DNA from: Goleter apudmare HA4340-LM2
GTDB taxonomy: Bacteria > Cyanobacteriota > Cyanobacteriia > Cyanobacteriales > Nostocaceae
Assembly (NCBI GenBank): GCA_019359495.1
Contig: JAHHHF010000085.1
Location: forward strand, 56,247 to 120,246
Direction: 5' to 3'
DNA: 64,000 bases
The notes beneath the pieces were generated by a model. That model did not search any database, was not told where the DNA came from, and saw only the letters and a program-made list of their open reading frames with translations. The position numbers were made by a program, and so were the translations under genes. Below are positions 16,182 to 28,794 of this stretch, piece after piece (the first letter of the stretch is position 1; every line of letters begins with the position of its first letter).

Positions 16182-18311
16182 ATGTCAGAAAAAATGAAAG
16201 AAATACTTTACTTAGAAGTTCCAACACCCGATACGGCAGCTGTACGCAGTTGGCTACAAGCAGATTTTACTCCAGAGAACGGGGAAAAATTGCTGACCCC
16301 AGAAGGCTTTCGCCTAAAAATACCTGCTGAAACTACAACGGTTGCTTCGACCGTTTCGGAAGAGGTTGCAGAACTTTCTGTATTTATTTGGTCGGTGCAG
16401 CGAACCACTTACTTAAAAGTGTTCCGTTGGACAGAAAAACCCTATCCTCAAGAGAGGCAGATCCTCCAACACCTGACCACAGAAATCAGACGCCGCTTTC
16501 CCCATCAGTATCCAGAACCGCCAGCAATTGATTTATCTCAACAATCAATATTTGCAGCCCTAGGGCCTGACTATCCCCTCACTGTCAAGTATTTTCAGAA
16601 AATGCCTAATGGAGAATATGACTTGCAGCGTGCTTACTGGTGGGAGCAACGATGGCGCGAAGGAGTGCGTAATCCTCAACAGCCCCGTCAGGTGGTGTTT
16701 TCCCACTCAGGAAAAAAAGCGGGGGGAGAAAAATCTTCCACTCTACGGGAAGCTCCTACCTATGACCTGATCTACATCGGCGGTGCTTTAGGTGCAATCC
16801 ATGCGGCAGTTATGGCGAAATTAGGATATAAGGTGCTGTTGGTGGAACGTCTGCCTTTTGGGCGGATGAACCGGGAATGGAATATTTCTCGTGATGAGCT
16901 ACAAAGCTTAGTTAACTTAGGTTTGGTAACACCCGCAGAACTAGAAACCGTAATTGCGCGGGAATACAAAGACGGATTTAATAAATTTTTTGATGGCAAT
17001 AATCCTGCTAAATTGCGATCGCCTATTTTACACACACCCACAGTACTGAATATCGCCCTAGATTCAGATCAATGGCTGCAAATGTGTGGGCAAAAGCTCC
17101 GTGCCGCAGGCGGTGAAATCTGGGACGAGACAGAGTTTATCCGCGCTGATATCGATGATACACAAGTTCTTGTTAAAGTCAAGCATTTACCTAGTCAAGT
17201 TGAACAAGAAATTAGTGGACGACTGCTGGTAGATGCAATGGGAACAGCTTCCCCCATCGCTTGGCAATTAAATGGTGGTCGTGCCTTTGACAGCGTCTGT
17301 CCAACTGTGGGAGCAGTCATTGAGAAGGGATTTGCACCGGGGGTATGGGATTCCCAATATGGGGACGTGCTTTACAGTCATGGCGATATTTCCCGTGGCA
17401 GACAATTGATTTGGGAGTTATTCCCTGGAGAAGATGAAGAACTGACAATCTATTTATTCCACTACCATGAAGTCAATCCAGAAAATCCTGGTTCTTTATT
17501 AGAGATGTACGAGGATTTTTTCACAATTTTGCCAGAGTATCGTCGGTGCGATATGGATGAGTTGGTATGGAAAAAGCCAACTTTTGGGTATATACCGGGA
17601 CATTTTAGTATGGGAAGTAGCGATCGCACAGTGGCTTTTGATCGCTTAATTGCCATTGGCGATGCGGCATCACTCCAGTCGCCCCTTGTCTTCACCGGCT
17701 TTGGTTCACTGGTGCGTAACTTAGAACGCCTCACAAAACTCCTGGATACCGCCCTTAAACATAACCTCCTCAGGTTCTCACACTTAAACCAAATTCGTGC
17801 CTATCAAAGTAACGTCGCCGTGACTTGGCTATTTTCCAAAGGCATGATGGTGCCAACTGGCAAATTTATCCCTCCCCAACGCATTAACTCCATGCTGAAT
17901 ACCTTCTTTGGGCTACTCGCAGATGAGCCTCCAGAAGTGGCAGATAATTTCATTAAAGATAAATGCGATTGGTTCACCTTTAACCACCTAGCACTGAAAG
18001 CAGCTAGGAAAAATCCCGCCTTGTTATTGTGGATTTGGGAACTGGCCGGAGCAAAGGATTTAGTCAGATGGCTGGCTAATTATTTTAATTTTGGTCGTTA
18101 TGCCCTCTTTAGCGCTTTATTGGATAAATGGTTCCCTCGCTTCCTGCGCTGGATAAACCCCTGGCTAGAACCCCGCTATCCTGCATTATGGTTGCGGCTT
18201 TTGGTGATTAATTACGCTATTAGCACTGGCAAACCGCGTCCTAAAAATCAGTCAGCCAAAGTCAACCCGGAAACCATAATGCAAAAGTCAGAAGCGAGAA
18301 TTGTCAATTAG
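16182..18311 (+). CDS. CruA/CruP-like FAD-dependent oxidoreductase (lycopene cyclase family)
   Basis: 709 residues. Residues ~1-190 are a family-specific N-terminal region. From ~197 a dinucleotide-binding fold appears, YDLIYIGGALGAIHAAVMAK with LLVER (~222-226), followed by GRMNREWNISRDELQ, a motif typical of CruA/CruP. Later blocks include LLVDAMGTASPIAWQL and DRLIAIGDAASLQSPLVFTGFG, the second FAD-binding motif. CruA converts lycopene to gamma-carotene; CruP has a less clear protective role. The long N-terminal part makes me favour CruP, but the two cannot be told apart here. It is monocistronic. Confidence 0.75.
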   Translation: MSEKMKEILYLEVPTPDTAAVRSWLQADFTPENGEKLLTPEGFRLKIPAETTTVASTVSEEVAELSVFIWSVQRTTYLKVFRWTEKPYPQERQILQHLTTEIRRRFPHQYPEPPAIDLSQQSIFAALGPDYPLTVKYFQKMPNGEYDLQRAYWWEQRWREGVRNPQQPRQVVFSHSGKKAGGEKSSTLREAPTYDLIYIGGALGAIHAAVMAKLGYKVLLVERLPFGRMNREWNISRDELQSLVNLGLVTPAELETVIAREYKDGFNKFFDGNNPAKLRSPILHTPTVLNIALDSDQWLQMCGQKLRAAGGEIWDETEFIRADIDDTQVLVKVKHLPSQVEQEISGRLLVDAMGTASPIAWQLNGGRAFDSVCPTVGAVIEKGFAPGVWDSQYGDVLYSHGDISRGRQLIWELFPGEDEELTIYLFHYHEVNPENPGSLLEMYEDFFTILPEYRRCDMDELVWKKPTFGYIPGHFSMGSSDRTVAFDRLIAIGDAASLQSPLVFTGFGSLVRNLERLTKLLDTALKHNLLRFSHLNQIRAYQSNVAVTWLFSKGMMVPTGKFIPPQRINSMLNTFFGLLADEPPEVADNFIKDKCDWFTFNHLALKAARKNPALLLWIWELAGAKDLVRWLANYFNFGRYALFSALLDKWFPRFLRWINPWLEPRYPALWLRLLVINYAISTGKPRPKNQSAKVNPETIMQKSEARIVN

Positions 18312-18414
18312 ATGGTTAGGGGTACGGTATCAGTAAGATAATTTGATTGATACACTAAAAGACCCTGAGTGCCGTGCCCTTGATTGTTTTGCAGCTTTTG
18401 ACTCTTGACCTTGA

Positions 18415-19980
18415 CTACTGACTATTTTGACGAAAATTTGGCAATTCCACGGAAGCCAAAGACTTGCGCCCCTTCGGTGGACGTTGGGGATAAACCACTG
18501 GTGAAGGGGATTTAGTGTCTGTAGAGTCGTCGCCAAATGACTCTTGAGGTAAATCAATTGTCGGAAATTCCACCTGATTTAATTGGGAGATTTCTAACCA
18601 ATAGTCCTCATTTTCTGGATTCAAGGTTGTCTCAATTCGAGGTAAGGTAGAGTCTTCCTTCGATGTATGAGAACTAGGTTCAGGGGGATGAATGTCTCCT
18701 GAAAACTGCCCCTCATCATCAACAATAGTTGTTGCTAAGGTTTCCCAAACAAGAGCATCTTCATCGTGATTACTATCTACACCTTGTTCTGTAACAGGGG
18801 ATGATGCAGACTGGGAGGTAAAAAACATTTGAATCAGGCTATCCAGTTGTTCGTCGATGTTGGTTGCACCTGGAGGTGGCACAACTGTCGATGGAATTGG
18901 GGAATCATCAATCATGTTTGATGACTCCAAGGGCGAAACAACTGTCGGCGTAGTCAGAGAATCATCAATTTCTAGACAAGCATCTGATAGATCTGGTGTT
19001 TCTGACGTGTTTTCTCGAATTGGCCAGTCCCAAGGAGATGATGGAGTGGTAACAGGGTCGCTTTTTTGAAATGGAGATGGTGTTGAAGCTTGTCCCCAGG
19101 AATTATCTACATCATCCGAAGATTCTGGGTCTGCTGACCAAGGTTTAATTGGCTCTGCATTAGGAAATAAAGAGCGAGCTTTTCTGGAGAATCTTGTTTG
19201 TCTAGTATTTTGAGAATAGTTTGCTGTATCGTCTGGAGCATCACCATTAGGAACTGGTGTTTCCAAACATTTTTCCAAAGCTGCTTTAAATTGCAAGGTC
19301 TGGCGTTGTTGTCGCATGAGTCGAGTCCGTAACTCTCGACAAGAAGTTTCTGATTGTGATAACTGTTGCGACTGTTCACTATAGTTAGTTTGTAGTAGCG
19401 CGCATTCCCGCTCTAACTGGGCAAGGCGTTGTTGACTAATTTGTAATTGTGCTTGATGAGTTTCGATGAAACTTTCTTGGCGTTGAACGGTTTGTAGGGC
19501 AGTTTCTAATTGCTGGTAGAGAGACTGTATCTGTTCTTGAGCAGCAGCCAGTTCTTGAGTTTGTTGGTTAAGCATCGACTCAGTGACACTGGAGCGCTTT
19601 TTCTGCCATTGCACAGCCTTTTCTGACTCAACTAAGTCACCTTTTAACTGTTCTACCTGCTCATATAAGCTATTGTTAGCTGAACGTAATTCTTCATTTA
19701 ATGCCAGTAGTTTCTGGAATTCAGTATTAATAATTGTTTGTTGTTCGTTGTCAGGCTCTGCAACCCAGTCCTGCTTGGTGGCATGTTCTGATGATTCTGG
19801 AACTTGGGTCTGTTGCGGCTCTTCCTTGGCTGGCTGGAGGAGTGGCAATTGCTTAATTGCCGGATTTTCATTGGGCACAACTGAGTAAAAGGGACAACTC
19901 ACCTGCTCCACTGGTGGTGAATTGTCATAATTGCGAGATTCCGTAAAAGCCTCATGCTTTGAGGCGTCAGCTTCATTCAT
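18415..19980 (-). CDS. Hypothetical coiled-coil protein with disordered C-terminal half
   Basis: 521 residues. Residues ~80-245 are a long coiled coil (ELRSANNSLYEQVEQLKGDL, QTQELAAAQEQIQSLYQQLE, RLAQLERECALLQTNYSEQ). The N-terminal 75 and C-terminal 270 residues are Ser/Pro/Asp/Glu rich and probably disordered. Short repeated phrases occur (SSPVTEQ; IDDSLTTPTVVSPLESSNMI beside a related IDDSPIPSTVVPP stretch). There is no enzyme motif or membrane helix. The product may be a scaffold or cytoskeletal-type protein; the function is unknown. The upstream leader contains a 9-bp-stem inverted repeat (20010-20036). Confidence 0.7.
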   Translation of the reverse strand: MNEADASKHEAFTESRNYDNSPPVEQVSCPFYSVVPNENPAIKQLPLLQPAKEEPQQTQVPESSEHATKQDWVAEPDNEQQTIINTEFQKLLALNEELRSANNSLYEQVEQLKGDLVESEKAVQWQKKRSSVTESMLNQQTQELAAAQEQIQSLYQQLETALQTVQRQESFIETHQAQLQISQQRLAQLERECALLQTNYSEQSQQLSQSETSCRELRTRLMRQQRQTLQFKAALEKCLETPVPNGDAPDDTANYSQNTRQTRFSRKARSLFPNAEPIKPWSADPESSDDVDNSWGQASTPSPFQKSDPVTTPSSPWDWPIRENTSETPDLSDACLEIDDSLTTPTVVSPLESSNMIDDSPIPSTVVPPPGATNIDEQLDSLIQMFFTSQSASSPVTEQGVDSNHDEDALVWETLATTIVDDEGQFSGDIHPPEPSSHTSKEDSTLPRIETTLNPENEDYWLEISQLNQVEFPTIDLPQESFGDDSTDTKSPSPVVYPQRPPKGRKSLASVELPNFRQNSQ

Positions 19981-20513
19981 TACTCTTGACCCACCTGCTT
20001 AAAAATATTCAGCAATGCTGGCATTAGCATTGCTGATTAACTGTCTGTGACCAGGGTTGACGTAAGTAGTTTAATAAAAACTGAGTATTCCCTGGATCTA
20101 GCCGTGGGTAGGATCACTCTTGAAGCCAAGTGTAACTCTCCCCCAGCATGAATAATTAGTTATTGATCAGTGTTCTTTGTTTTGCATCTAGAACTGATGA
20201 CGTTATAACATTACAAAGTATTTCCCGCCAACTTAAGAATGACGGGGTATCGTTGTTTAAAAGCTGATTACAGGCGTGATTCTGCCGAAATTTGGCAAAT
20301 AGTTATCTTAGCAATAATGCGTTGACTCTAATTAACACGCTAGAGAAATACTAACGCTGTATATAATTTAGCAAACAGGTGTCCCCCTGGGATAGTAACC
20401 CAAGCTCTTAGTTAGGTAGCTGTGGCTTTGTTATTGGTTGTGAAGCAATAGGCAATATTCGAGGCTTTACAGTGCAACCCCTCTATTTTGCCCTCATTTT
20501 CTCTGCAACTTAG
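19981..20513. other. Intergenic region, one inverted repeat
   Basis: No gene seen. TCAGCAATG (20010-20018) and CATTGCTGA (20028-20036) form a 9-bp stem 30 bp before the coiled-coil gene, in its probable 5' leader. The rest is unremarkable AT-rich DNA. Confidence 0.5.
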
Positions 20514-22013
20514 TTAGGGCAGCCAATGGGGCGCAAACCCGACGAGGGGAAGTTTTTCCGGTTTGATTTCAGTATTCGCAGTGTCAGCGATGGGTAACAG
20601 GGGCATTAACCATAGACTACTGGTAGAGATCGCTGCGCCATCGTTAGTTTTTAAAGTGTTGGTTGATGGTGATGGGGCGGAATCGGTTTGTGGTACTACT
20701 TGGTCAAATAATAAACCCAGACCGTCAGGAGATAGGCTCATTTGTACATTCCTTTGGTCAACTGGTAAGACTAGCAGTGGTTTTTGTTGCCCAGTTTTCA
20801 GGTCAATTGCTACTAAATAGGGCTGTTCTATGTATTGTTCTTTGGAGACTAGCTGTGTCAGTAAGCAGTACAGAGTAGGGGAAGCATTGTCAAACTGGCA
20901 GCTGAGAATTGAGCCTGTGGTTTTTAATAAGGGTTTATTGCCACCTTGGTTGGTGACTAAAAACAAATCTCGTGTAAAGTCTGTATTAAACTTGACCATT
21001 GCCGCCTGGGAACCGTCTTTAGAAAAAGCCTGAACTAGTCCAAACTGTGGCAAAAAATCTAAGGGTTTAGTGGCATCTTCTTCTAGGGGCAGGATTGCCG
21101 CTCCTTGTCCTTGGGCAACGGCTACTGCTTTACTATCGGGTGTAATGATAAAATCTCCACCCGGTTGGCTTTGTAGGCGTTTCGGGACGGGTTTTTCTCC
21201 TGATTTTGGGCTGGTTGAGGGCATAAACCACAGCCCAAAATCGCTGGGATTTGATCTGTTTCCTCGCTGAATGACAATGGTTTCTCCATCCGGCGATAGG
21301 TCAAATTTGAGGTTTTGATATTCTTTATTATCTAAAATCAGGTCAACTCTACCTGATGGTTCTGCTTGGTCGCTAGATTGAGGGGAGATACCAGTAGTGA
21401 CTGTATACAACTGGGCTGACAGTAAGTCTTGGCTTTTGGCGGTGCGTGCAGAAAATAAAATTTTCTCACCATTGGAAAACGGCTTGAAGTCGATGACAGT
21501 CAAGTCTTTGGGAGTAAGTACTTTTTGTTGGTTTTGGGTGAGGTTGTAGAGAATTAGCTGTCCCTGGGTTTCTGGATCAGCTCCTATATAGATAATGGCG
21601 CGATCGCGTGTGCTAAAACTACCTATGAATGGCTGGATCACCCGATCAGTACCTTGTTTTTCAGTAAACTGATCTCTTGCTCCCTGCAACTGTAGTTTAT
21701 AGTTAGTGCCGTAGGGTGCTGGCGTCAAAAGTGTATAAACCATCCGCTTTCCAGCCCAACTGAATTTGCCTGCTAGAGGTGGATCGATTTTTAAGTTATC
21801 CTCTACGCTCTTGATATCCATGAGGCGACTAAAATCGAGTGTAAAGGAGTCATCTTCTGCCCCGATTTGTTGATTCTGCCAGGTGAATTTCCGGACGCTG
21901 GGTGTGACTACATCACCCTGCCAGATAATTAACCCAATCAACAGACTCAGCAGAAGTATCAATGCGATCGCAATGCGGTCTAGTGGTTGAACGGATAGTT
22001 TGGATTTAGCCAT
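20514..22013 (-). CDS. Membrane-anchored Ig-like plus beta-propeller protein
   Basis: 499 residues. One N-terminal membrane helix (IAIALILLLSLLIGLIIW, ~14-31) is followed by a region like a bacterial Ig-like (Big_5/SbsA) domain (~40-155: FTLDFSRLMDIKSVEDNLKI, PPLAGKFSWAGKRM), then repeated strands of TolB/WD40 type (LILYNLTQ, KPFSNGEKILFSAR, FDLSPDGETIVIQRG, ITPDSKAVAVAQG, FSKDGSQAAMVKFN, MSLSPDGLGLLFDQ) that suggest a propeller. It probably faces the periplasm, perhaps as a binding or assembly factor. Its ATG lies at the edge of a heptad repeat array (22013-22062). It is followed upstream by the DUF1980/permease pair on the same strand. Confidence 0.7.
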   Translation of the reverse strand: MAKSKLSVQPLDRIAIALILLLSLLIGLIIWQGDVVTPSVRKFTWQNQQIGAEDDSFTLDFSRLMDIKSVEDNLKIDPPLAGKFSWAGKRMVYTLLTPAPYGTNYKLQLQGARDQFTEKQGTDRVIQPFIGSFSTRDRAIIYIGADPETQGQLILYNLTQNQQKVLTPKDLTVIDFKPFSNGEKILFSARTAKSQDLLSAQLYTVTTGISPQSSDQAEPSGRVDLILDNKEYQNLKFDLSPDGETIVIQRGNRSNPSDFGLWFMPSTSPKSGEKPVPKRLQSQPGGDFIITPDSKAVAVAQGQGAAILPLEEDATKPLDFLPQFGLVQAFSKDGSQAAMVKFNTDFTRDLFLVTNQGGNKPLLKTTGSILSCQFDNASPTLYCLLTQLVSKEQYIEQPYLVAIDLKTGQQKPLLVLPVDQRNVQMSLSPDGLGLLFDQVVPQTDSAPSPSTNTLKTNDGAAISTSSLWLMPLLPIADTANTEIKPEKLPLVGFAPHWLP

Positions 22014-22062
22014 TGGTCATTGGTTATTTGTCATTGGTTATTTGTCATTTTTCATTGGTTGT
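22013..22062. repeat. Heptanucleotide repeat array (TTGGTCA/TTTGTCA type)
   Basis: About seven 7-bp units: TTGGTCA, TTGGTTA, TTTGTCA, TTGGTTA, TTTGTCA, TTTTTCA, TTGGTTG. The first overlaps the start codon of the gene at 20514-22013. It resembles the short tandemly repeated repetitive sequences described for heterocystous cyanobacteria. Confidence 0.8.
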
Positions 22063-22086
22063 TTTTCCCTATTCCCTGTTTGTAAT

Positions 22087-22860
22087 CTAATAAGCATAAG
22101 GATTTTTGGGTTGGGAAATCTTTTTTAGAGAAGTAGCAGCGATGGTGAGTTGACGTTTACCTAATAAATTTTCTGTGACCATTTGTCCTTCAATTTCTAA
22201 CCAGGTGTCGGGTGGGTACTGTTCACGACTATCTTGTAGTTTGACGGGTAAACCCACAGGGTAGGCATCTGCGGCACAGCAAGTGAGTACAAATCGCGCT
22301 AAGAACAAATATTCTTGGCCTATATCGGGTGGATAGATCACAAAGCCCTGCACCTTGACTTTTTGTCCCGTATATTTATCTGGTTCTGGATAGACGCTGA
22401 CTGTGCGTACCCAGTCTACTAGCGATCGCTCTTCTGGACTAACATTAGCCCGGAATGCTTGGGGCTTAACCCGCGAAGTTCCTAATAAATTGTTTACACC
22501 TCGTTGGAGTGCTTTATCACTAGCAAAGGCTTGTGGTGTGATGATGAAACCCAAAATCGCTGCTGTTAGTAATAAGCTACTACCCCAACCAGGGGGAAAT
22601 ACGTTGATGTGTAGGGTGCTGGGGACATCTTCTCGACGCCGCCATCGCCATAGCTGCTTGGCTTTGAAACCAGCGACAATCACCAAGCCCATACCACCCA
22701 CATTTACTAACCAAAAGAAATCAGGGTGAATTAACAGGTATAGTTGGCCCGTGAACTGGTATTTCAACATTAAAATTCCCCAAGACCCAACTGCCAAGAC
22801 ATCTAGCCAAGGCAATAATGGGTTTTGACTTTTAGGTTTGGGATTTTGGTTTGAAGTCAT
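22087..22860 (-). CDS. TIGR03943/DUF1980-type membrane protein, partner of permease
   Basis: 257 residues. Three N-terminal hydrophobic segments (~18-36, 48-65, 93-110) precede a soluble C-terminal domain (~150-250) with KVKVQGFVIYPPD, FLARFVLTCCAADAYPVG and WLEIEGQ. These match the two-part YcgQ-like family, which is encoded next to DUF318 permeases. The adjacent Cys-Cys (CCAADA) is conserved in this family from memory and could bind metal. It lies 26 bp downstream of the permease, so they likely form an operon. Its substrate is unknown. Confidence 0.8.
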   Translation of the reverse strand: MTSNQNPKPKSQNPLLPWLDVLAVGSWGILMLKYQFTGQLYLLIHPDFFWLVNVGGMGLVIVAGFKAKQLWRWRRREDVPSTLHINVFPPGWGSSLLLTAAILGFIITPQAFASDKALQRGVNNLLGTSRVKPQAFRANVSPEERSLVDWVRTVSVYPEPDKYTGQKVKVQGFVIYPPDIGQEYLFLARFVLTCCAADAYPVGLPVKLQDSREQYPPDTWLEIEGQMVTENLLGKRQLTIAATSLKKISQPKNPYAY

Positions 22861-22886
22861 ATTTTATTAGACTCTGGAATCATTCT

Positions 22887-23957
22887 TTAAATGATGTGCA
22901 AACTCAAAAATAAAGTGAACAAAAATGTTAATAAGCCTGCTAAAGCAAATAGATAGAATATCGCTTTAGCTTTAAAAATTGATAACATCAAACCCACACC
23001 TTTGATGTCAATCATGGGGCCAAACACCAGAAAAGCCAACAAGGAACCACTGTTAAAGGTGGAGGCAAAAGACAAGGCAAAAAATGAGTCTACTGTGGAA
23101 CAAATAGATACTACTGCTGATAGTACTAACATGGCAACAATAGAGCTAATTGGCCCCGCACCTAAGCTGAGGATCAGTTCACGAGGTGCTAGCACTTGAA
23201 TTGCTGCGGCGATCGCACTACCAATCACCATTACTGCCCCTAATTCCCGCAGTTCGTAGATAATATTATCTACTAACAACCGGAGCTTTTCTTTGAGAGG
23301 TTTACTAGAGTTACTTAAGGGCGCATTCTCCTGGATGAGATTACTATCTATCCGCGTGGTTAAACCTGGTTTTCCTCCTAGTAAATAAGTCCCAGATTTC
23401 AATAAACTAGGTGCAGCCGCGTCTTGCAATAGTGGGTAACGTCTACCACGTCCTTTCGGTTGAGGCTGGAGGGGAGGGTTAAATTTGAGATAACGAGCGA
23501 TCGCTGGTTGGACAATTGGACTTAAGTCTTTTTGACAACTGAAAACACAACCAATAATAATAGCTATCAATAGGGAAAATACGACGCGTAAAACCACTAT
23601 CTCTGGTTGATCTCTAAATGCTGTCCAAGTTGCCCAAATTACTATAGGGTTAATTGTCGGTGCTGCCAGCAAGAAACCAATTGCTACTGGTGTAGGTGCT
23701 CCCTTCATCAGTAAACGCCGCGCCAACGGCACATTACCACACTCACACACCGGAAACAAGAAGCCAATGCCACTGCCAAACAGTGCCCCCAATAGGGGGT
23801 TTCTGGGCATGATTTTGATCAACAAGCGCTCATCGATAAAAAATAACAGCACACTGGAGAATATGACCCCTAGAAGCAGAAAAGGTATCGCCTCGACTAG
23901 CAGACTCAAAAATAGGGTGAAACCATTGTTCAGTTGATTCATGGGCGTCGCAGTCAA
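22887..23957 (-). CDS. DUF318 (YraQ/YcgR-type) permease
   Basis: 356 residues, about eight membrane segments in two halves joined by a cytoplasmic loop (~170-225). The N-half contains FLFPVCECGNVPLARRLLMKGAP (Cys-x-Cys motif) and LLAAPTINPIVIWATW; the C-half has SICSTVDSFFALSFAST and LVFGPMIDIKG. These are hallmarks of the predicted permease family sometimes called ArsP_1. The cysteines suggest export of a thiophilic compound, but this is inference. A second ATG five codons in is an alternative start. It precedes and is probably co-transcribed with the DUF1980 gene. Confidence 0.85.
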   Translation of the reverse strand: MTATPMNQLNNGFTLFLSLLVEAIPFLLLGVIFSSVLLFFIDERLLIKIMPRNPLLGALFGSGIGFLFPVCECGNVPLARRLLMKGAPTPVAIGFLLAAPTINPIVIWATWTAFRDQPEIVVLRVVFSLLIAIIIGCVFSCQKDLSPIVQPAIARYLKFNPPLQPQPKGRGRRYPLLQDAAAPSLLKSGTYLLGGKPGLTTRIDSNLIQENAPLSNSSKPLKEKLRLLVDNIIYELRELGAVMVIGSAIAAAIQVLAPRELILSLGAGPISSIVAMLVLSAVVSICSTVDSFFALSFASTFNSGSLLAFLVFGPMIDIKGVGLMLSIFKAKAIFYLFALAGLLTFLFTLFLSLHII

Positions 23958-24564
23958 AAGCAGTTTTGGGTTTTGAGGTTATGCCTAGTCATTCTATCGG
24001 AATGGGGATCAAAAGCAGATGAGGACAATTACAACTCATTTGGGTAAAGATTAAAGATTTGATTTTGTAGGTTCGCTTCAACGCTAGCAAGCATTGGCTA
24101 GTCTTACATGACTATGTTTGCCTGGTGAATTTACTGGCGATAACTTTTTCTTAGATTGTCTGATTTCAGAAATGGTTCCAACTCTCAAGCTTGACCACCT
24201 AACTTTACAATGCTGAATTGCCTATGTTTATACTTAACTGCAATTTTGCTAGCTAGTGTGTCATCTTCCATGCATTTTCATAAAGGATTCACAGTTTTTA
24301 AACATTTGGGGATCATTTTTGGTAGCTATCTATGCTGAATTGCGGAGTATGGCAATGCTGTTTTTGCAGATGTACTTATCTTGACTAGTAGGGACTGCTA
24401 GGACTTACGCAAGTATAATCTGTTTCCTACCAAAGCTGTCCAGAGACGAAACAGCAACTCTGAATTTACGGTCAAAAGTCTAAAAACTTGGACCTGGAAG
24501 CTAAATACACATACATGTGGCAGTTACGTAAGTCCTGACTACCGAAGGCTAAAATGTTAACCTA
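23958..24564. other. Intergenic region with a MITE-like element
   Basis: 607 bp without a credible gene. A 42-codon hydrophobic frame from ~24210 has no ribosome site and is not called. The 24399-24537 element is listed separately. Confidence 0.5.
24399..24537. mobile_element. MITE-like element bounded by GGACTTACG
   Basis: The left end TAGGACTTACGC (24399-24410) is the near inverse of the right end ACGTAAGTCCTG (24526-24537). 139 bp, no coding capacity. The ends match those at 11009-11191 and the right flank of the 7405 repeat. Confidence 0.6.
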
Positions 24565-25959
24565 TTGATTACCAGTTTTTCTACAAATTTAGAGTCTCCA
24601 GTGCCACAAGAATTCAGTGCCCAAATTTCCCCACCATTTTTGTCTCATGGTAGCGATCGCGATCTTGGTTTAGATTCAACTCTCCAGGAACTGTCCATGT
24701 ATAGCTTTCAAGTGGAAGTTAGCTGTACTGCTGTGGAAGTTACTCAATTTTTTGAGAAATACCCGCTACTACCAGGAGCTATCTTACTCGAACAGGGAAA
24801 GTTTATCGGGATGCTTTCGCGGCGGCGACTCCTAGAATTTTTGATTCGTCCTTACGGACAAGAGTTATTCTTCCGGGAATCGTTGGGTGTTCTCTACAGC
24901 TATGCACGCACGGCGATTGTACAGCTTCCTCATACCACACCAGTTTTGACAGCAATGCAGTTTACCATGAGGCGATCGCCAGAACTCTTAGGGGAACCTG
25001 TAGTGGTACAAACAGCACCTGATGTTTATCAGCTATTAGATGTCCATGAATTGAATTTGGCCTCTTGGCAAATTCGTGGCATCGAGACTCAGTTACGCTA
25101 CGAACGTAGTCAAGCCAAAATGATCCAAAACTATAAAATGGCAAGCTTGGGACGTTTAGTGGATGGGGTAGCACACGAAATCTTAGACCCTGTAAGTTTT
25201 ATTTGGGGCAACTTAACTTATGTCTCTAATTACAGTCAAGATTTGCTCAAATTAATAGCAGCCTATGACAGCAATTTCCCACAACCTCTGGAAGAAATTA
25301 TCCATCTTAAAGATGAAATTGAATTTGATTATTTAGAACAAGATTTATCAAAAGCACTAACTAGTATTCGTACTGGAGCCGAAAGATTAAAAAAACTCGT
25401 TACCAGCTTACAAAACTTCTGTTATATCGATGAAGTTTATCCCAGACCAGCAGATTTGCATTCTTGTCTAGATAGTATTGTCTTATTAATTAATAGCCGG
25501 GTCAAAGGAGAAATTGAAATAGTTAAACACTATGGTCATTTACCTCCAATCAATTGTTTCTTGGGACAATTAAGCCAGGTGTTTATGAATATTTTTAGTG
25601 AATCTATTGATTCTTTACTTAATGAAGCTGTACGCCAGCAATTTGATTCAGATTCTACAAAAACTGATCACAAACCAAGAATTGATATAACTACAAAAGT
25701 CATTTCTCTAGTAGCAAACCAGCCAGAAGCAGTCGATTCTCGCTGGATTTTAATTCAGATTGCCGATAATGGGCCTGGTTTATCTGAGCAGTCGCAACGG
25801 CAAATTATTGATTCTTTTACCGTAGAAAAACGGGCTGATAAAACTACTAGTTTAGCTTTAAGTTATCGAATTATCACCTCTAGGCATGGAGGTAAATTGA
25901 ATTACCGTTCACAACTTGGCATAGGTAGTGAATTTGAAATATTATTACCCTTGGTTTGA
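24565..25959 (+). CDS. Histidine-kinase-like protein with degenerate ATPase motifs
   Basis: 464 residues from the TTG at 24565; an ATG at 24697 (Met45, MYSFQVEVSC) is the alternative start. Residues ~45-165 resemble the CBS-like sensor region of a cyanobacterial kinase family (GAILLEQGKFIGMLSRRRLLEFLIRP). The H-box is VDGVAHEILDPVSF, with His204 kept but the usual HEINNP replaced. In the HATPase domain the N-box Asn is Glu346 (SESIDSL where SNAIDAL is usual), the G1 box DNGPGL is intact, and the G2 box reads TTSLALS where GxGLGLS is expected. ATP binding and autophosphorylation are therefore doubtful. No response regulator is adjacent. Confidence 0.8.
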   Translation: MITSFSTNLESPVPQEFSAQISPPFLSHGSDRDLGLDSTLQELSMYSFQVEVSCTAVEVTQFFEKYPLLPGAILLEQGKFIGMLSRRRLLEFLIRPYGQELFFRESLGVLYSYARTAIVQLPHTTPVLTAMQFTMRRSPELLGEPVVVQTAPDVYQLLDVHELNLASWQIRGIETQLRYERSQAKMIQNYKMASLGRLVDGVAHEILDPVSFIWGNLTYVSNYSQDLLKLIAAYDSNFPQPLEEIIHLKDEIEFDYLEQDLSKALTSIRTGAERLKKLVTSLQNFCYIDEVYPRPADLHSCLDSIVLLINSRVKGEIEIVKHYGHLPPINCFLGQLSQVFMNIFSESIDSLLNEAVRQQFDSDSTKTDHKPRIDITTKVISLVANQPEAVDSRWILIQIADNGPGLSEQSQRQIIDSFTVEKRADKTTSLALSYRIITSRHGGKLNYRSQLGIGSEFEILLPLV

Positions 25960-26067
25960 TATTGGTTGTTTGTCATTTGTCATTTGTTGTTGCTTACTGC
26001 CCCATGCACTATGACGCCAGTTTGCTTAAGTCGGGAAACCCGCCCACGCAACTGGCTCCCCAATGCC

Positions 26068-28761
<2,694 letters not shown>

Positions 28762-28794
28762 AACTACTGCTATTATTATATATGCTTCGTAGTT

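Noticed and set aside
24210..24338. 42-codon hydrophobic frame in the gap before the kinase-like gene
   Set aside because: No ribosome site and no similarity recognised; it may be a chance frame.
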